Origin: Caenorhabditis elegans
Taxonomy: Eukaryota; Nematoda; Chromadorea; Rhabditida; Rhabditidae
Direction: 5' to 3'
DNA: 64,000 nt
NCBI RefSeq assembly: GCF_000002985.6
Contig: NC_003280.10
Location: forward strand, 7,188,501-7,252,500
Within the stretch, counting starts at the first letter, position 1, and every line of letters starts with the position of its first letter. The notes beneath the pieces are model-generated. The model was not told the DNA's origin. It saw only the letters and a program-made list of their open reading frames with translations, and ran no database searches. Made by a program: the position numbers and the translations under genes. This document shows, one piece after another, positions 11,640-23,179 of this stretch.

Positions 11640-11960
11640 CCTTTACAACAATAGTGACAGGCGAAACCCTCAAAGTGTCTGCCGCATCAAAGCGGGTGTA
11701 TATATAAACAAGAGGAGAAGAGGGAGAAGGCCGCATGACGGCAAGGCGAGTACTCGCAGCCACGAAACGTTCCCTGTTGAGCGCGCTAACTGTGAGCGAA
11801 AGTCCCTGGACCACTGGCAGAAAGTGTCACCCTCTAGGTTGGGTACTCTTTGGAGTTTTAGTCATAGCACAGAGACGCTCCTTAGAACAGCATAGGGCCT
11901 ACTCTGATCGTCATGCTTTTGCAACATTTTGAAAGTCGACAGGAAACGGTGCTCTGTGAA
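11640..11960. other. GC-rich block between two divergent genes; identity unknown
   Basis: About 320 bases clearly richer in G and C than everything around them, starting after GGCGGGTGTACC and containing TATATATAAACAAGAGG near 11698. Both strands are open for about 65 codons, but neither translation resembles a known domain and there is no good splice context. No tRNA A/B boxes or spliced-leader sequence were found. It may be the promoter of the PACRG orthologue or an unannotated noncoding RNA. Confidence 0.4.
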
Positions 11961-12110
11961 CCATAAAATATGTTATTTCCTCTATCAAAGAGCCCTTTGA
12001 CACTTATGCTCACGACATGTTGACTCTGTAATACATATTTTTCACTCACAAGGCTTCTTTAAAATTCCATCACGCTGTCTTCCATCTAATCCTAGTGATA
12101 TTCGTCTGGG

Positions 12111-13353
12111 ATGGCAAAAATTAATAGAGAATGTCGAGAGAAGTCTTTGCCAGCTATCAGATTAGTGTCAGTTGATATCCACATTTTTTTAATTCTTATT
12201 AACATTTCGAAATTATTCCAGAAAGCCTGTCGATTACTTTTCGGATATTTCCGATTGGACAACATCAAAAAGATACTACGTTCGGAATAGAGATATTGTA
12301 AAAGAGAATATTCGTTTAATAAAGTCGAGTCTCCCACGAGATCCTGCTGTTCGAAAGGTAACTCTATAGGGCAAATTCGAATATGAGAGAAACAGTTTAG
12401 AAATACTGCGAGAGCTTGTATTAATTATATTCCAAAAAAAAAATCGTTTCCTAAACTTCAGGTACCTCCATTCTCCTATCAATCGTATCAACAAAATACA
12501 AGTGTTGTCCCATTACCAATGATTGCTCCCAGCCGTACCAGAAGCGTTGATTCTAATGTTAGTTTTCCTTTCTTTATTTAGATTCATTTATTTTTCTTCA
12601 AACGTTTTTAATCGTTTAGCTATCAGGTATCTGATGACTGCAGTCAATTCCGAGCACTTTTCTCTCGTGGAGATCTTCATGTCAGAATTATTCATTCAGG
12701 AGGAGCCGGTGAAAAGTGAGAGAATTTCAAGAGCAAAAAAAAAAAGATAACTTTTAGACCTCGGGAGTTGCGTTGGGCAAAGGATCCATCTCAAATGAAA
12801 AATGAAACAATTTGTAATCTACTTGCAAAGTTCTCCACGGGAATGTCACTTTTAGATCATGTAAGACGAATTGTTGGAGAACTTTGATAACCTTAAATTT
12901 CAGCCATATCGCTTTGTTGCTGAAACTGGTATAACCGATTTGCTCATTGCTCTTCGAAATCATCAATCAATTGTAACAGTTCTTCCACAATTGGTTAGAG
13001 GAATTCGAGCAGGGCTATATTCTTTTGACATTGAAAAGAAAAAGTTCTGCTTGAAAACTCTGTCAAGAATTACTGCAATGCAAGGAATCGGTGCACAACT
13101 TGTTCCTTTTTACAGACAATTGCTACCTCCACTTCGTAAGTATCATCCAATCATTGTCACTGTAACAATGGAATTTTCAGGAACAGTTCGCCAATCCAGA
13201 AGTAGATCAGATCGTGTTCATTATGATAAAGGCCGTCAAATTGAAGAAATCATAACTTCAACTTTAAACGATTTGGAACGATCGGGAGGTCCAAATGCAC
13301 TTATTAATATTAAATACCTCCTTCCACATTATGAGTCTTGTCAGTACATGTGA
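12111..13353 (+). CDS. pcrg-1: PACRG (Parkin co-regulated gene) orthologue
   Basis: Seven exons: 12111-12166, 12222-12357, 12462-12557, 12627-12715, 12758-12860, 12904-13135, 13181-13353; 294 aa. PACRG sits at the inner junction of the doublet microtubule in cilia and binds tubulin; the worm protein acts in sensory cilia. Seen: the C-terminal 190 residues carry the family's armadillo-like helical fold, with the diagnostic stretches HPYRFVAETGI, LPQLVRGIRAGL, QLVPFYRQLLPPL and the ending NALINIKYLLPHYESC. The N-terminal 100 residues are a basic, Ser-rich extension of the kind that varies between species. Exon 1 is the weakest part: it uses the donor GTCAGT and the ATG at 12111, chosen because only this phase joins the clear exon at 12222. 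The symbol is given by orthology. It ends 163 bases from the next receptor gene, tail to tail. Confidence 0.88.
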
Positions 13354-13515
13354 ACATATTAAAATAAATATATTGCATTGAATAGATCTTTGAGAATTTA
13401 TGAACTTAATCAAATGAGTCAGTAGAAAAATTAAATAACGCGAATAATACAATTCTGATTGATTTTTGAAGTATTTCCGAAATTTATGTATTTTCCAAGC
13501 ATAAATACATCAAAA

Positions 13516-14710
13516 CTAAATTGGATGTGAGTTTGAGGAATTCACTACAATAATTGAACTACGCTGCCTGATTGGAAAAAGAAAGTTTAGAATTGTTTGT
13601 CGAAACGGCATCACAAAATAAAATGATATGAAGGGATCTAAGAGTCCCGGTAGAGAGTTAGTACCAAGGGTCAAGTGCTCTGAAAAATCAAACATTCAGA
13701 GAAGTAAGAAGATGGAAACAAACCAGAAATCAGGACTTCTTCTCCAGTATATTGAGAATATAAATAACTTGTAACCATTGGTATATATGAAACAACTGGT
13801 AATATCGACTGAACAAACAGCCCATAAATAAATTTTATCGCAATTTCTTTTGTCGAATCAGACATAAACTGATTTTTCCTTACTTGACGAAGTCCCTTAT
13901 TTGTCAAAATAATACAAGCAATTGGTATTCCATATGCTCCAAGAGTAACATTAATTGTAGTAGACACAAATTGAAAATTTCCAATGTCGGAAAAACCAGG
14001 GAATGGATAATACAAAGACAAATTGTACGTCGAATGTTCTATTGCAGTCAAGTTTTGAACAGTAGTGAAATCCCGTGGAGCAGTGAATGGAATTATCTGA
14101 TGAAACACAATTAATGGATTAGTAGGAGTTTAAGCAACACAGACACAGCTGAACACATATTTAAAAAACAGCAAAACCCATCTACTTGTCTGATTACTTT
14201 GTCACAGTTAAATTTATCAAAAACAGTACCATGTTATATACTGGGAATATATACGATACAATAATTAATACAATAGATTGTTTTCTACTGATTTGGTTAT
14301 TTGTCAAATGAATAAAACGAAACACCATAGTCACCAATATTGCCATACCGGAACCTTGTGCAACTGCCTATAACTGATATTTTTCCAGGGAAACTTTTTC
14401 GTCTTACCATATAAATAATATAATTAGCAAAACAAACATCTGGTCCGAAAAACCGACATGGTCCAGGTGATAGAATAGCCATTGAAGTACTGTTTGTTAA
14501 GAAACGATATTGAGAAGTGAATGCAAGTATGACAAGGGTTAATTGGGAAAATGCGCTGTTTATTAAAAAATATCTTAAATTGTTTAGAAATACTGGAAGT
14601 TTTTGAAAAATCAGATATATCAATGTTAGCTGAAGAAATAATCCCAGAATTCCGTAGACACTCCAATAAATATTGAAGAATGGAACGTAACAGTTCGAGT
14701 CAGAGCACAT
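13516..14710 (-). CDS. Seven-transmembrane chemoreceptor, SRD-like
   Basis: Four exons from 5' to 3': 14710-14408, 14367-14230, 14096-13724, 13679-13516; 325 aa. Seen: seven hydrophobic segments, a short N-terminus with two cysteines ([13 protein letters not shown]), the first-helix exit LIYLIFQKLP, and LSPGPCRFFGPDVCF before helix 3, the GPC-x-GP signature I associate with the Srd family. The closing helix is [18 protein letters not shown]. Known: such receptors usually sit in the cilia of chemosensory neurons. It has the same exon phases (303, 138 and 373 nt for exons 1-3) as the two paralogues to the right, so all three arose by local duplication, with this one the most diverged. The family name is by motif recollection; the 7TM assignment is firm. 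Confidence 0.85.
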
Positions 14711-15410
14711 TTTTCAGGGTGTAAGAAATTTATCTCCTATTCGCAAAGAAATCGAATAATTCAATTTCAAACTCTATTATTAGTAAGTTCTGTTTTGAGC
14801 AACTAAGTGCACTTTTTTTGTTGAAAATCTGGACTCTTGATCTAATAATTAAATGTTAAATACTATTATTAATAAGCGATCAAACATTTCCGAAAACTGT
14901 TGGAGAATTGATTGCAGAAAACTAAAAATGTGTTCAAAAATTAAAGTTCAATGAAAAACGGTCATTACTTTGAAATAATATGCTTAAGTAGTTGACAAAT
15001 TTTTTTCAATGAGATACCGAAATGTTCATCAGTTTTTAGTTTTTTCATTTTACTCATGTATTTTCTTTTTGTTACTGCTTAATCCTTGCCTGAAATGAAC
15101 CTGAAAATCACAAAATTTTTGCCAAAAATATGGACATCGCGATCGAAACTGAACCACTGATGTTGCTACATATTTTGCTGAACCCAATTGAAGTCACATT
15201 GAAAGCTCAGCATAGGGATCAGTCATGCATAAATGTTAAATTACAAAAAAACGTGCTTCACACTAATATCTACTATGTGTAGTCTTTTTTTAAAAAGTTT
15301 AGTGCTGAAACTATGAAATTTGAGATTATAATGATGCTTCGAGGACAAAGTACAAGGCACAATATTTTTCACACGGTTTTTTTCAAGAACAGAAAAATGC
15401 AGATTATATT
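14711..15410. other. Intergenic between receptor genes; no gene seen
   Basis: AT-rich with no coding signal. The right end is the 3' flank of the 15411 receptor. Its first 100 bases keep patchy similarity to the 3' flank of the inverted partner (CTGCATTTTTCTGTT, TGTACTTTGTCCTCG) before diverging. Confidence 0.5.
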
Positions 15411-16551
15411 TTAATTGAAGCCGGAAGTTGAATTGCTGGTGACTGTGGTGATTCGCTGTTGACGTTTTGGAAGTACCCATTCAATAATTGCCTGTCGGTA
15501 TGGAACAATGAAATAAAACGAGATGAATGGATCAAGGAGAGCTGGGAATGCAGATGACACTAATATCAGGTGTTCTTGAATTTTGAATTATTTATTTCAA
15601 AACACCTCTAGATAATATACTCACCACAAATCAAGAGTTCTCTTCCAGTAGATTGAGTATAAATATAACCAGAAAATGATGGAATGTAGGAAATGAATGG
15701 AAGCATTGATTGAACGATTAATCCATGAATTAGAGTTTGTGCTTGTTTTTTAGTTCTTTCCGACATATGACTATGATAACGAATCAAAATTAAAACTTTT
15801 CGAGTCAGAATGAGACAGCCGATCGGAATTCCGTATGCACCAATTGATAGGAGAAGGGTGGCTGACAGAAACTGAGGACTTCCAGCATTTGAAAATCCCG
15901 AGTACGGATAGTAAATGGACAGGTTATAGGAAGGATGCTCCAGGGCTGTGGATGCCCGGGCAGATTCAAAGTCCCATTTATCAGTAAATGGAATTATCTG
16001 AAAGTTTTAGATTAAAAAAAGATCACAGAAAGATAAGATTGGTTTGAAACATGTTTAGTCTCACTCACCAAGACTACGAGTGGAACAATGTAAGATACGA
16101 AAACCATTACATAAGTTTGATTTGCAGATACTTGATTTTGCACTAGAACGAAAAAACGGAAGAGAACAGTTATGGCAATTGCACATCCAGCTCCGAAGTT
16201 TGTCGCCTGAAAATCTCTAAGAACGACTAAAATAACGATACTTTTTACCATGAAAATGTGATAATTTATAAAGCACAATTTTGGGCTAACATAACTGCAT
16301 GGACCCAATGATAGAACAGCTGCACTGTTGCTGTTTGTAAGTAATCTATGCTGAGATAGGAATGCAAATGTTATCAAAGCAATCTGTACACAAGATGTGT
16401 TGTACAAAAAGATTTTGAGACCATCGAGTGTTGCCGGTGATTTATGAGATATCAAATAGAGTAGAATAATCTGAAATATTATAGCGGAAACTCCACAGAA
16501 TGGCCAGTACCAGTTGAAAAATGACACGTAACAATTGGAATTTGAGCACAT
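15411..16551 (-). CDS. Seven-transmembrane chemoreceptor, SRD-like (left partner of inverted pair)
   Basis: Four exons from 5' to 3': 16551-16249, 16206-16069, 15997-15625, 15559-15411; 320 aa. Seen: [18 protein letters not shown] start, [17 protein letters not shown] after helix 1, [15 protein letters not shown] before helix 3, and the final helix [19 protein letters not shown]. Exon lengths are identical to those of the gene at 17188-18392, which lies in opposite orientation. Exons 3 and 4 and the intron between them are almost base-for-base identical, while exons 1-2 differ at many positions. The tail is Thr/Ser-rich ([14 protein letters not shown]). Confidence 0.88.
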
Positions 16552-17187
16552 TTCAGCCAGCTGACGATGTTGAGAATGAGAATGAAAATGAGAAGTATAA
16601 CAGCAATTTTTTAAATCTCATATTGTTCTCACGACATTTGGTCATTTTCAAGAGAATGGTTCAGAAGCTGCCAAAACTTGGGCGAAAGTTTAGGTGAAGT
16701 CTGGACAGAGTTTGGTGAGTGTATCACTACATTCAAAGTTGGGTAAGACCTTTTCTGAACTTACGCAAGAAGTTGGCGGTGAATTCCTATATTTTTTGCC
16801 GTCTGACCTACGAAAATTCCAAAGCCAGATGGACCCCTTTTAGTAGGCTTAACTTACAGAAGTTTCGATAATTTCACCTTAATGAAGTAATTATTGAAAT
16901 AAAGCTGATTCTCACCTGCAATGACAATACGGTTTTATTATTTAAATTGAGAACGTTTTGAATTTCAAACCCTGGATATAATTTTCTCATTCGTTTCTTC
17001 GATTTTCGTATTTCAAACATACTCAAGTTTTCAGCAGGCTTTGCTCGATTATGCATCAAAACTCAGAAAAGACTCTTTCCAGTCTCTTGAGCATTAAGAA
17101 TTTTGACGAAATGTCGTGGGAACTATATGAAACTTCAAAAATTGCTTCTATACTTTTCAAATTCATTCTCAAAACTCGTCAGTTGGA
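16552..17187. other. Shared upstream region of the inverted receptor pair
   Basis: About 636 bases between two divergent start codons. No exon-like sequence was found on either strand. Apart from a few bases next to each ATG the two flanks are not obvious mirror images, so the duplication boundary lies close to the start codons. Confidence 0.5.
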
Positions 17188-18392
17188 ATGTGCTCAAACT
17201 CCAATTGTTACGTGCCATTTTTCAACTGGTACTGGCCATTCTGTGGAGTTCTCGCTATCATATTTCAGACTATTCTACTCCATTTGATTTCTCATAAATC
17301 ACCAGCAACACTCGATGGTCTCAAAATCTTTTTGTACAACACATCTTGTGTACAGATTGCTTTGATAACATTTGCATTCCTATCTCAACACAGATTACTT
17401 ACAAACAGCATCAGTGCAGCTGTTCTATCATTGGGTCCATGCAGTTATGTTAGCCCGACAACGTGCTTCATAAATTATCACGTTTTCATGGTAAATTTAA
17501 ATTTATTTTTACAGCAGATTAAGTGATTTCCAGGCCACAAGTTTTGGAGCTGGAAGTGCAATTGCTATAACTGTTCTCTTCCGTTTTTTCGTTCTTGTAC
17601 AAAATCAAGTACATACAAATCAAACGTATATAATGGTGTTGGCATCTTATATTGCCCCACTTGTAGTATTGGTACGTGATTTGTCAAATTTTCAGACGTT
17701 AAGACTTCACTTTAAGCGTTTCATGAAAAGTGATGGTTTTCACTTTTTGTTTTTTTTACATTCACTTCTAGCAAGCCCAAACTATGAAATATATAAAACT
17801 TTCAGATAATTCCATTTACTGATAAATGGGACTTTGAATCTGCCCAGGCATCCACAGCCCTGGAGCATCCTTCCTATAACCTGTCCATTTACTATCCGTA
17901 CTCGGGATTTTCAAATGCTGGAAGTCCTCAGTTTCTGTCAGCCACCCTTCTCCTATCAATTGGTGCATACGGAATTCCGATCGGCTGTCTCATTCTGACT
18001 CGAAAAGTTTTAATTTTGATTCGTTATCATAGTCATATGTCGGAAAGAACTAAAAAACAAGCACAAACTCTAATTCATGGATTAATCGTTCAATCAATGC
18101 TTCCATTCATTTCCTACATTCCATCATTTTCTGGTTATATTTATACTCAATCTACTGGAAGAGAACTCTTGATTTGTGGTGAGTATATTATCTAGAGGTG
18201 TTTTGAAATAAATAATTCAAAATTCAAGAACACCTGATATTAGTGTCATCTGCATTCCCAGCTCTCCTTGATCCATTCATCTCGTTTTATTTCATTGTTC
18301 CATACCGACAGGCAATTATTGAATGGGTACTTCCAAAACGTCAACAGCGAATCACCACAGTCACCAGCAATTCAACTTCCGGCTTCAATTAA
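17188..18392 (+). CDS. Seven-transmembrane chemoreceptor, SRD-like (right partner of inverted pair)
   Basis: Four exons: 17188-17490, 17534-17671, 17806-18178, 18244-18392; 320 aa. Seen: [18 protein letters not shown] start, [32 protein letters not shown], the same tail as its partner, and the same four-exon plan. The second intron is 134 nt here but only 71 nt in the partner, whereas the third intron and flanking exons are nearly identical. One difference in exon 3 is the codon encoding ESAQAS here and ESARAS in the partner. It ends 133 bases from the SDR gene, tail to tail. Confidence 0.9.
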
Positions 18393-18525
18393 AATATGAT
18401 CTGCATTTTTCTGTTAAAAACGTGGGAATGTATATTATACCCTGTACTTTGTCCTCGGAGGATCATAATTTCAATGGTGACCTTCATGATTTTTATATAA
18501 ATGGTTTCATTCAATAAATAGTAAA

Positions 18526-19687
18526 TCAGCATTCAAATTGACATGACTTTTTCCTATCATTCAACATATTATCTAATATTTTATCAGAATGTTTCCATAA
18601 AGCATCTTGTAATTGTTCATCTCTTGCAACTTCTTCGTATAAACCTTTCTCATCATCCCAATTTGAATCCCAATACTTTCCAGAAACATTTGCAACTTCT
18701 GGGTGTCCAGCACAGTAAACTGTTGTAGATGCTCCTTGACTTATATTTTTTGTAAATGGAGTTGATAGAATACTCGCAATGCTTACAAGCCATGAATCTC
18801 GGAATATGCTCGTCCTAACCCCATTTCCTGGATGAACTGAATATGTGCTGATTCCGTTGTGATATTCATCTCTGTGAAGTTTGAATGCAACCAACATATT
18901 GCACATTTTTGATCGAGAATATAGTCGGAACCATGAAGCATCTGATGAACTCTCTGGGCACAGAATCTTCAACTTCTCCTCTATAGACATTTCAGGAGAA
19001 ACTCCACATGTTGCATGAACTGATGAAGATACCAAAACAATTCTAGAAGGAATCGACTGTCGAACAATTGGAAGTAGTTCTTGGATTAACTTAAAAATGT
19101 TTTTTTATAGAAGATTGCTGGAATTTTTGATTTACCAAAAAATGAGAAAGATGATTGATGGCAAAATGTGATTCCAAACCGTCGACTGTAGTTTTTGACG
19201 CAGTTCCAAAGACTCCAGCGTTTAGGATTAAACAATGAATCGACCTGAAATAAGTTCACTAAATACTGTTGGAATTTAAAATCTCTGGAGCAACTTGCTG
19301 CAGAAAATGATTGAAAACTTACCATTTCTTTGAAATATAAACTTCTGCCGCCTTTTTCACAGAATGCAACGAATTAAGATCACACTCAATAATATCAATT
19401 TCGGCATCATTCATCTCTTCAACAATCTTCTTTTTCAATTTCTCCGATTCTTCCAAGTTTCTATTGAGCATAACAACATGTGCACCATTTAAAGACAACG
19501 ATCTAGCAGTTTCAATTCCAATTCCTGAAGTTGTTCCAGTAACCACAAATGTTTTTCCAGCTAGGTTGACACCTTTTATTGTCTGTAAAATTGGAAAAAA
19601 AATTGTTCCGAAACTTTTTAAAAAACTCACCTCCAGAGCATAAGTTCTTGAGTAAAATTTCCTAGTTCGCCCTTTTTCGGTAGGCAT
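18526..19687 (-). CDS. Short-chain dehydrogenase/reductase (retinol dehydrogenase/WWOX-like)
   Basis: Four exons from 5' to 3': 19687-19631, 19582-19323, 19244-19136, 19089-18526; 329 aa. An NAD(P)-dependent oxidoreductase of the classical SDR group; substrate unknown. Seen: a basic start MPTEKGRTRKFYSRTYALE, the Rossmann motif TGTTSGIG, the structural NAG motif (LILNAGVFG), catalytic Ser in VLVSSSVHA, and the active-site pair in YSRSK followed by a helix. There is no signal peptide or membrane segment. The first three exons have exactly the same lengths (57, 260, 109 nt) as those of the SDR gene at 20364-21769. The WWOX/RDH-like placement is inferred from the HPGNGVRT and HFAINHLSHF segments. 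Confidence 0.9.
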
Positions 19688-20363
19688 TTTTTGGGGCGAG
19701 AACGAAAATGTTGGAAAATAATCAGTTAGTGTCTTTTTATGCTCAAAAATAGTATGGAGAGATTAGAAAGTCACGAACAAAAAGGTGGCAAATAACTAGA
19801 GAGTGTGTGTAGTCAAGAGACGGAGAGATACGTGAAGCATGTATGATTTGTGGTTTGCTTTCTTTTAAAAAAATGAAATGGAAAAATAGACAAGATTTTT
19901 ATCTTTGTTAACAGAAGATTTCAACGAAATGGTTTTTTACTCAAAAAAATGTACATTACGTTTTGGTTATCAGTATTTTGTTGATAACTCAATAAATTGA
20001 GTCCATAAATATTTGCTCCTTACTTTGTGATGAAAATGAAATAGATAGTAAGCAATTTTGAGAAAGCGAAAATTTTCGTTTCAGGTACCAATTTTTTGGA
20101 ACCCGAAACTGGTGTCGAAGGTATAATTAAATAGGAAATATATTTTTTTTTTAACTTTTATATTTCAATTGGCTGAATTTTTATTATTATAGCGAGACTC
20201 GTATTTAAAATATTACCTCAAGTTTAAAAAAAATTAGCTTAGAGAAATATGAAGAGTTTAAAGTTGTAAATATCTCCTCTTTTTCTCTAAAAGGCGAAAA
20301 AATAAATAAAATTTTATTTTGAGCAATGTTTCAAGAAAAGTTATCGATAATTAAAATCTAACT
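19688..20363. other. Intergenic between SDR paralogues; nothing seen
   Basis: AT-rich, with homopolymer runs and no open frame with coding character. It should contain the promoter of the 18526-19687 SDR gene and the 3' end of the 20364-21769 gene. Confidence 0.5.
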
Positions 20364-21769
20364 TTATGAGTCCAAATACTTCATGATAAGTTTTTCTGAA
20401 TGTTCCCATAAAGCTTCTTGAAGTTCTTCGTCTCTTGAAACTTTTTTGTCCAAATTCTTTTCATCATCCCAACACGATTCCCAATACTTTCCGGACAGTT
20501 CTTTCACTTCAGGATGTACTGCACAATAAAGACTTGTTGCTGCTCCCTGGCTTGCATTCTTTGTAAATGGGATTGATAGAAAGTCAGCAATGCTCCATAA
20601 ACCAAAATCTCTATGAAGATCTGTGCGAACTCCAGATCCTGGATGAACTGCATAAACACTTATTCTATTTTTAAATTCATCTCGATGCAATTTGAATGCG
20701 GTTAGAATGTTACACATTTTTGATTTTGCATACAGGCGGAAATACCATTGAGTTGCTTCTTTTGGACAAAGTGTGTCAAGCTTTTCCACAATTCTGGAAT
20801 CAGGTTTGACGCATGTATGCTTGCTGAGCATTGATGTAACTATTACAATTCTTGATGGTGCTGATTCTCGAAGAACTGGCAGAAGCTCCTTAATTAACTG
20901 CAAGAATAATTCAGTTAAGATCGGGTTTTTTTTGTAAAAAATCATACAATAAAATGAGCAAGATGATTGATTCCAAAATGAGCTTCAAATCCATCGGATG
21001 TTGTTTTTTCACTTGGACCAAAAACTCCAGCATTCAAAATTAATCCATGGAGTGGCCTAAGAATAGATCAAAGATAAGGGAGGCAGGATTAATAAAATAC
21101 AATATTTAAGTGATGAGTTTGGAGGATATTAGTTTAAAACGGAAATAACTTAACATGGGTTTTCAAAATTTCACTAAAATTTTAGATCTCTGATTAAAAC
21201 CCGTCTTGTCTCAGAGAAAATTTGAATATAGAGACACCAAAATATTTCTCCATTTCTAACTTCGGTTTTTCGGAACTCTTTAGATCATTTTAAGTTTTTA
21301 AATGTATCAACTTTATCGCTTACCATTTCTGTTCTAAGTATTCATCTGCTGCCTTCTTCACAGATGATAGTGAATTCAAATCACATTGAACAATATCAAT
21401 TTGAGCATTTGGAGTTTCAATTAGGAGAGATTTCTTCGATGCTTCAGATGCTGTATAATTCCTGTTTATCATTACAACGTGAGCTCCTTTTAAAATCAAT
21501 GCTTTAGCAGTCTCAACTCCGATCCCAGATGTTGTTCCAGTAATTGCAAATGTTTTACCAGAAAGGTCAATACCATCCAATACCTGAAAACGGATTCAAT
21601 TATAGCAAGAATTTGAAACAGATTAAAAACACTAGGGAGTAGGACATCATCGAATTTTTAAAACTTAAATTTAGGAAATTGATGAAACATTTAATACTAA
21701 AAGAACGCTTACTTCTAGTGCATTTGTTCTTGAATGAAACTGCCGTTTCCTCTTACCATCAGCAACCAT
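20364..21769 (-). CDS. Short-chain dehydrogenase/reductase, tandem paralogue
   Basis: Four exons from 5' to 3': 21769-21713, 21583-21324, 21056-20948, 20897-20364; 319 aa. Seen: start [19 protein letters not shown], aligned residue for residue with its neighbour's N-terminus; TGTTSGIG cofactor loop; [17 protein letters not shown] for the catalytic Ser; and active site YAKSK. It ends in LIMKYLDS and lacks the Cys-containing tail of the other copy. Exons 1-3 are identical in length to those of the neighbour, so the two are a tandem duplication. The gap between them (19688-20363) is about 680 bases and AT-rich with no sign of a third copy. That gap is too long for a typical worm operon, so each probably has its own promoter. 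Confidence 0.9.
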
Positions 21770-22297
21770 TCTGAAAATGAAAAAATTGATGAGTTTCTGA
21801 ATTTCCTGTTTTATATTGAGAAATTATGATGTGAAGTTCAATGAATATTGGTAAAACTGTAGCTAAATTGACATATTTATCTCTATATTCATGTCATATT
21901 TTCAGGTGAAACGAGGAAAATGATCGATGCAAGTTGAATGATTTTTCATTTTCTTATCAGTAAAGTAGTACTTTCGAATAAGAAAAAAACTTACTATAAG
22001 ATTCGCCTTATTGGAATTAAAAATCACACTAATTTCCCTATTTGTCTTGCGGTTTAATTTTAAATAGCCGAAAAAAATAGTAAAAATAGAAATAGTGTTA
22101 CAGAAAATATTTAACAGATCAGTGCGGAATTTGCTCTGGAGATATTTTAACAGAACTTTTTGTGGGCGTGAAACAGTTACTACATTCAAATTTCTTTTCC
22201 AAATAATGGTTAAATAATTCCTTCAAACAGGTTTTTACGAAATATTGCAAACAATTTATTGTTATTTAAAAGAATTTATTGAAACAGTTTTTAAAAG

Positions 22298-22879
22298 TTA
22301 TTGAAGAGAAAGTTTGAGAACTGGCGCGGCAACTCCAGAAAATCCATGATCCGTTTTCGTTTTGATAATTTTCTGAAATTAATACTTTTTCAATTCGGGA
22401 ATTTCAGGAATTCAATACCGTTGGATATTCAGAATATGATCCAACATCAGCTTTTGTGAACTTTTTGATGACCAAATGTCCGTTATTCTCTTCATAATTT
22501 GACGAGTCAATAGCTTTTCCATTAGCATCCACAAACACTCCTTTGTTTTCTCCTTCGAAATGGAAAATCTGTTCGCCAGCGTCAACGGATCTCTGGATTG
22601 CCTTGGCTCCTTTGAAAAGTTCAATTTGCACTTTTTCGCCATCCTAAAATGGAATTTGTAAAATACTACTTGGTATTTCAAAATAAGAAAACTTTTGAAG
22701 TTTCGAGTAGTTTTGAGAAATACATTTAAAATTTCCTGTAGAAGCATGAACAACAGTTTTTAAACTATTGTCAGATAAAAAACTTTACAAACCTTAACTT
22801 CTTGAACTGCAATTGATCCTTCTCCAAACTGAAGAACAAAGGCAATCAGTATAAACGAAGAAATCAAAAACCGGCTCAT
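22298..22879 (-). CDS. Small secreted Ig-like protein without cysteines (copy 1)
   Basis: Three exons from 5' to 3': 22879-22793, 22643-22419, 22372-22298; 128 aa. Function unknown. Seen: a signal peptide (MSRFLISSFILIAFVLQ), then one beta-sandwich-like domain with DGEKVQIELFKGAKAI, LVIKKFTKADVGSYSEYPT and a short hydrophobic tail APVLKLSLQ. The ADVGSYSE stretch corresponds to the DxGxY motif of Ig domains, with the usual following Cys replaced. The mature chain contains no cysteine, so no disulphide is possible. The middle exon is exactly 225 nt, as in the paralogue 300 bases upstream. Confidence 0.85.
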
Positions 22880-23179
22880 TCTGAAAATGATAAAAAAAAT
22901 TTAAGGAAAGCTTTTATTGAAAACAATTCAAAAAGCTCCTGAAACAAAGTTTTCTCAGATGATTTTGAGAGAAAAAAGAATGAAGAAAGAAAACATCTCT
23001 AGAACCCATTAAATAGTGACGAATGAGACTTGATTTATTGGTCACCTGTTGACTGAATAGAGGTCACGCCTATTTCTGTTCTGACTCACATTTTTGTTTA
23101 TTTTTGCAAAGTTTGCACGAAATTGTTTTAAAAATTTTATTTAGAGAAATTATTAGAACACATTCCGAATGAAATTTGT

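Noticed and set aside
11735-11932. 65-codon plus-strand ORF in the GC-rich island
   Set aside because: No splice context, no recognisable residues, and the opposite strand is equally open, as expected from GC-rich composition.
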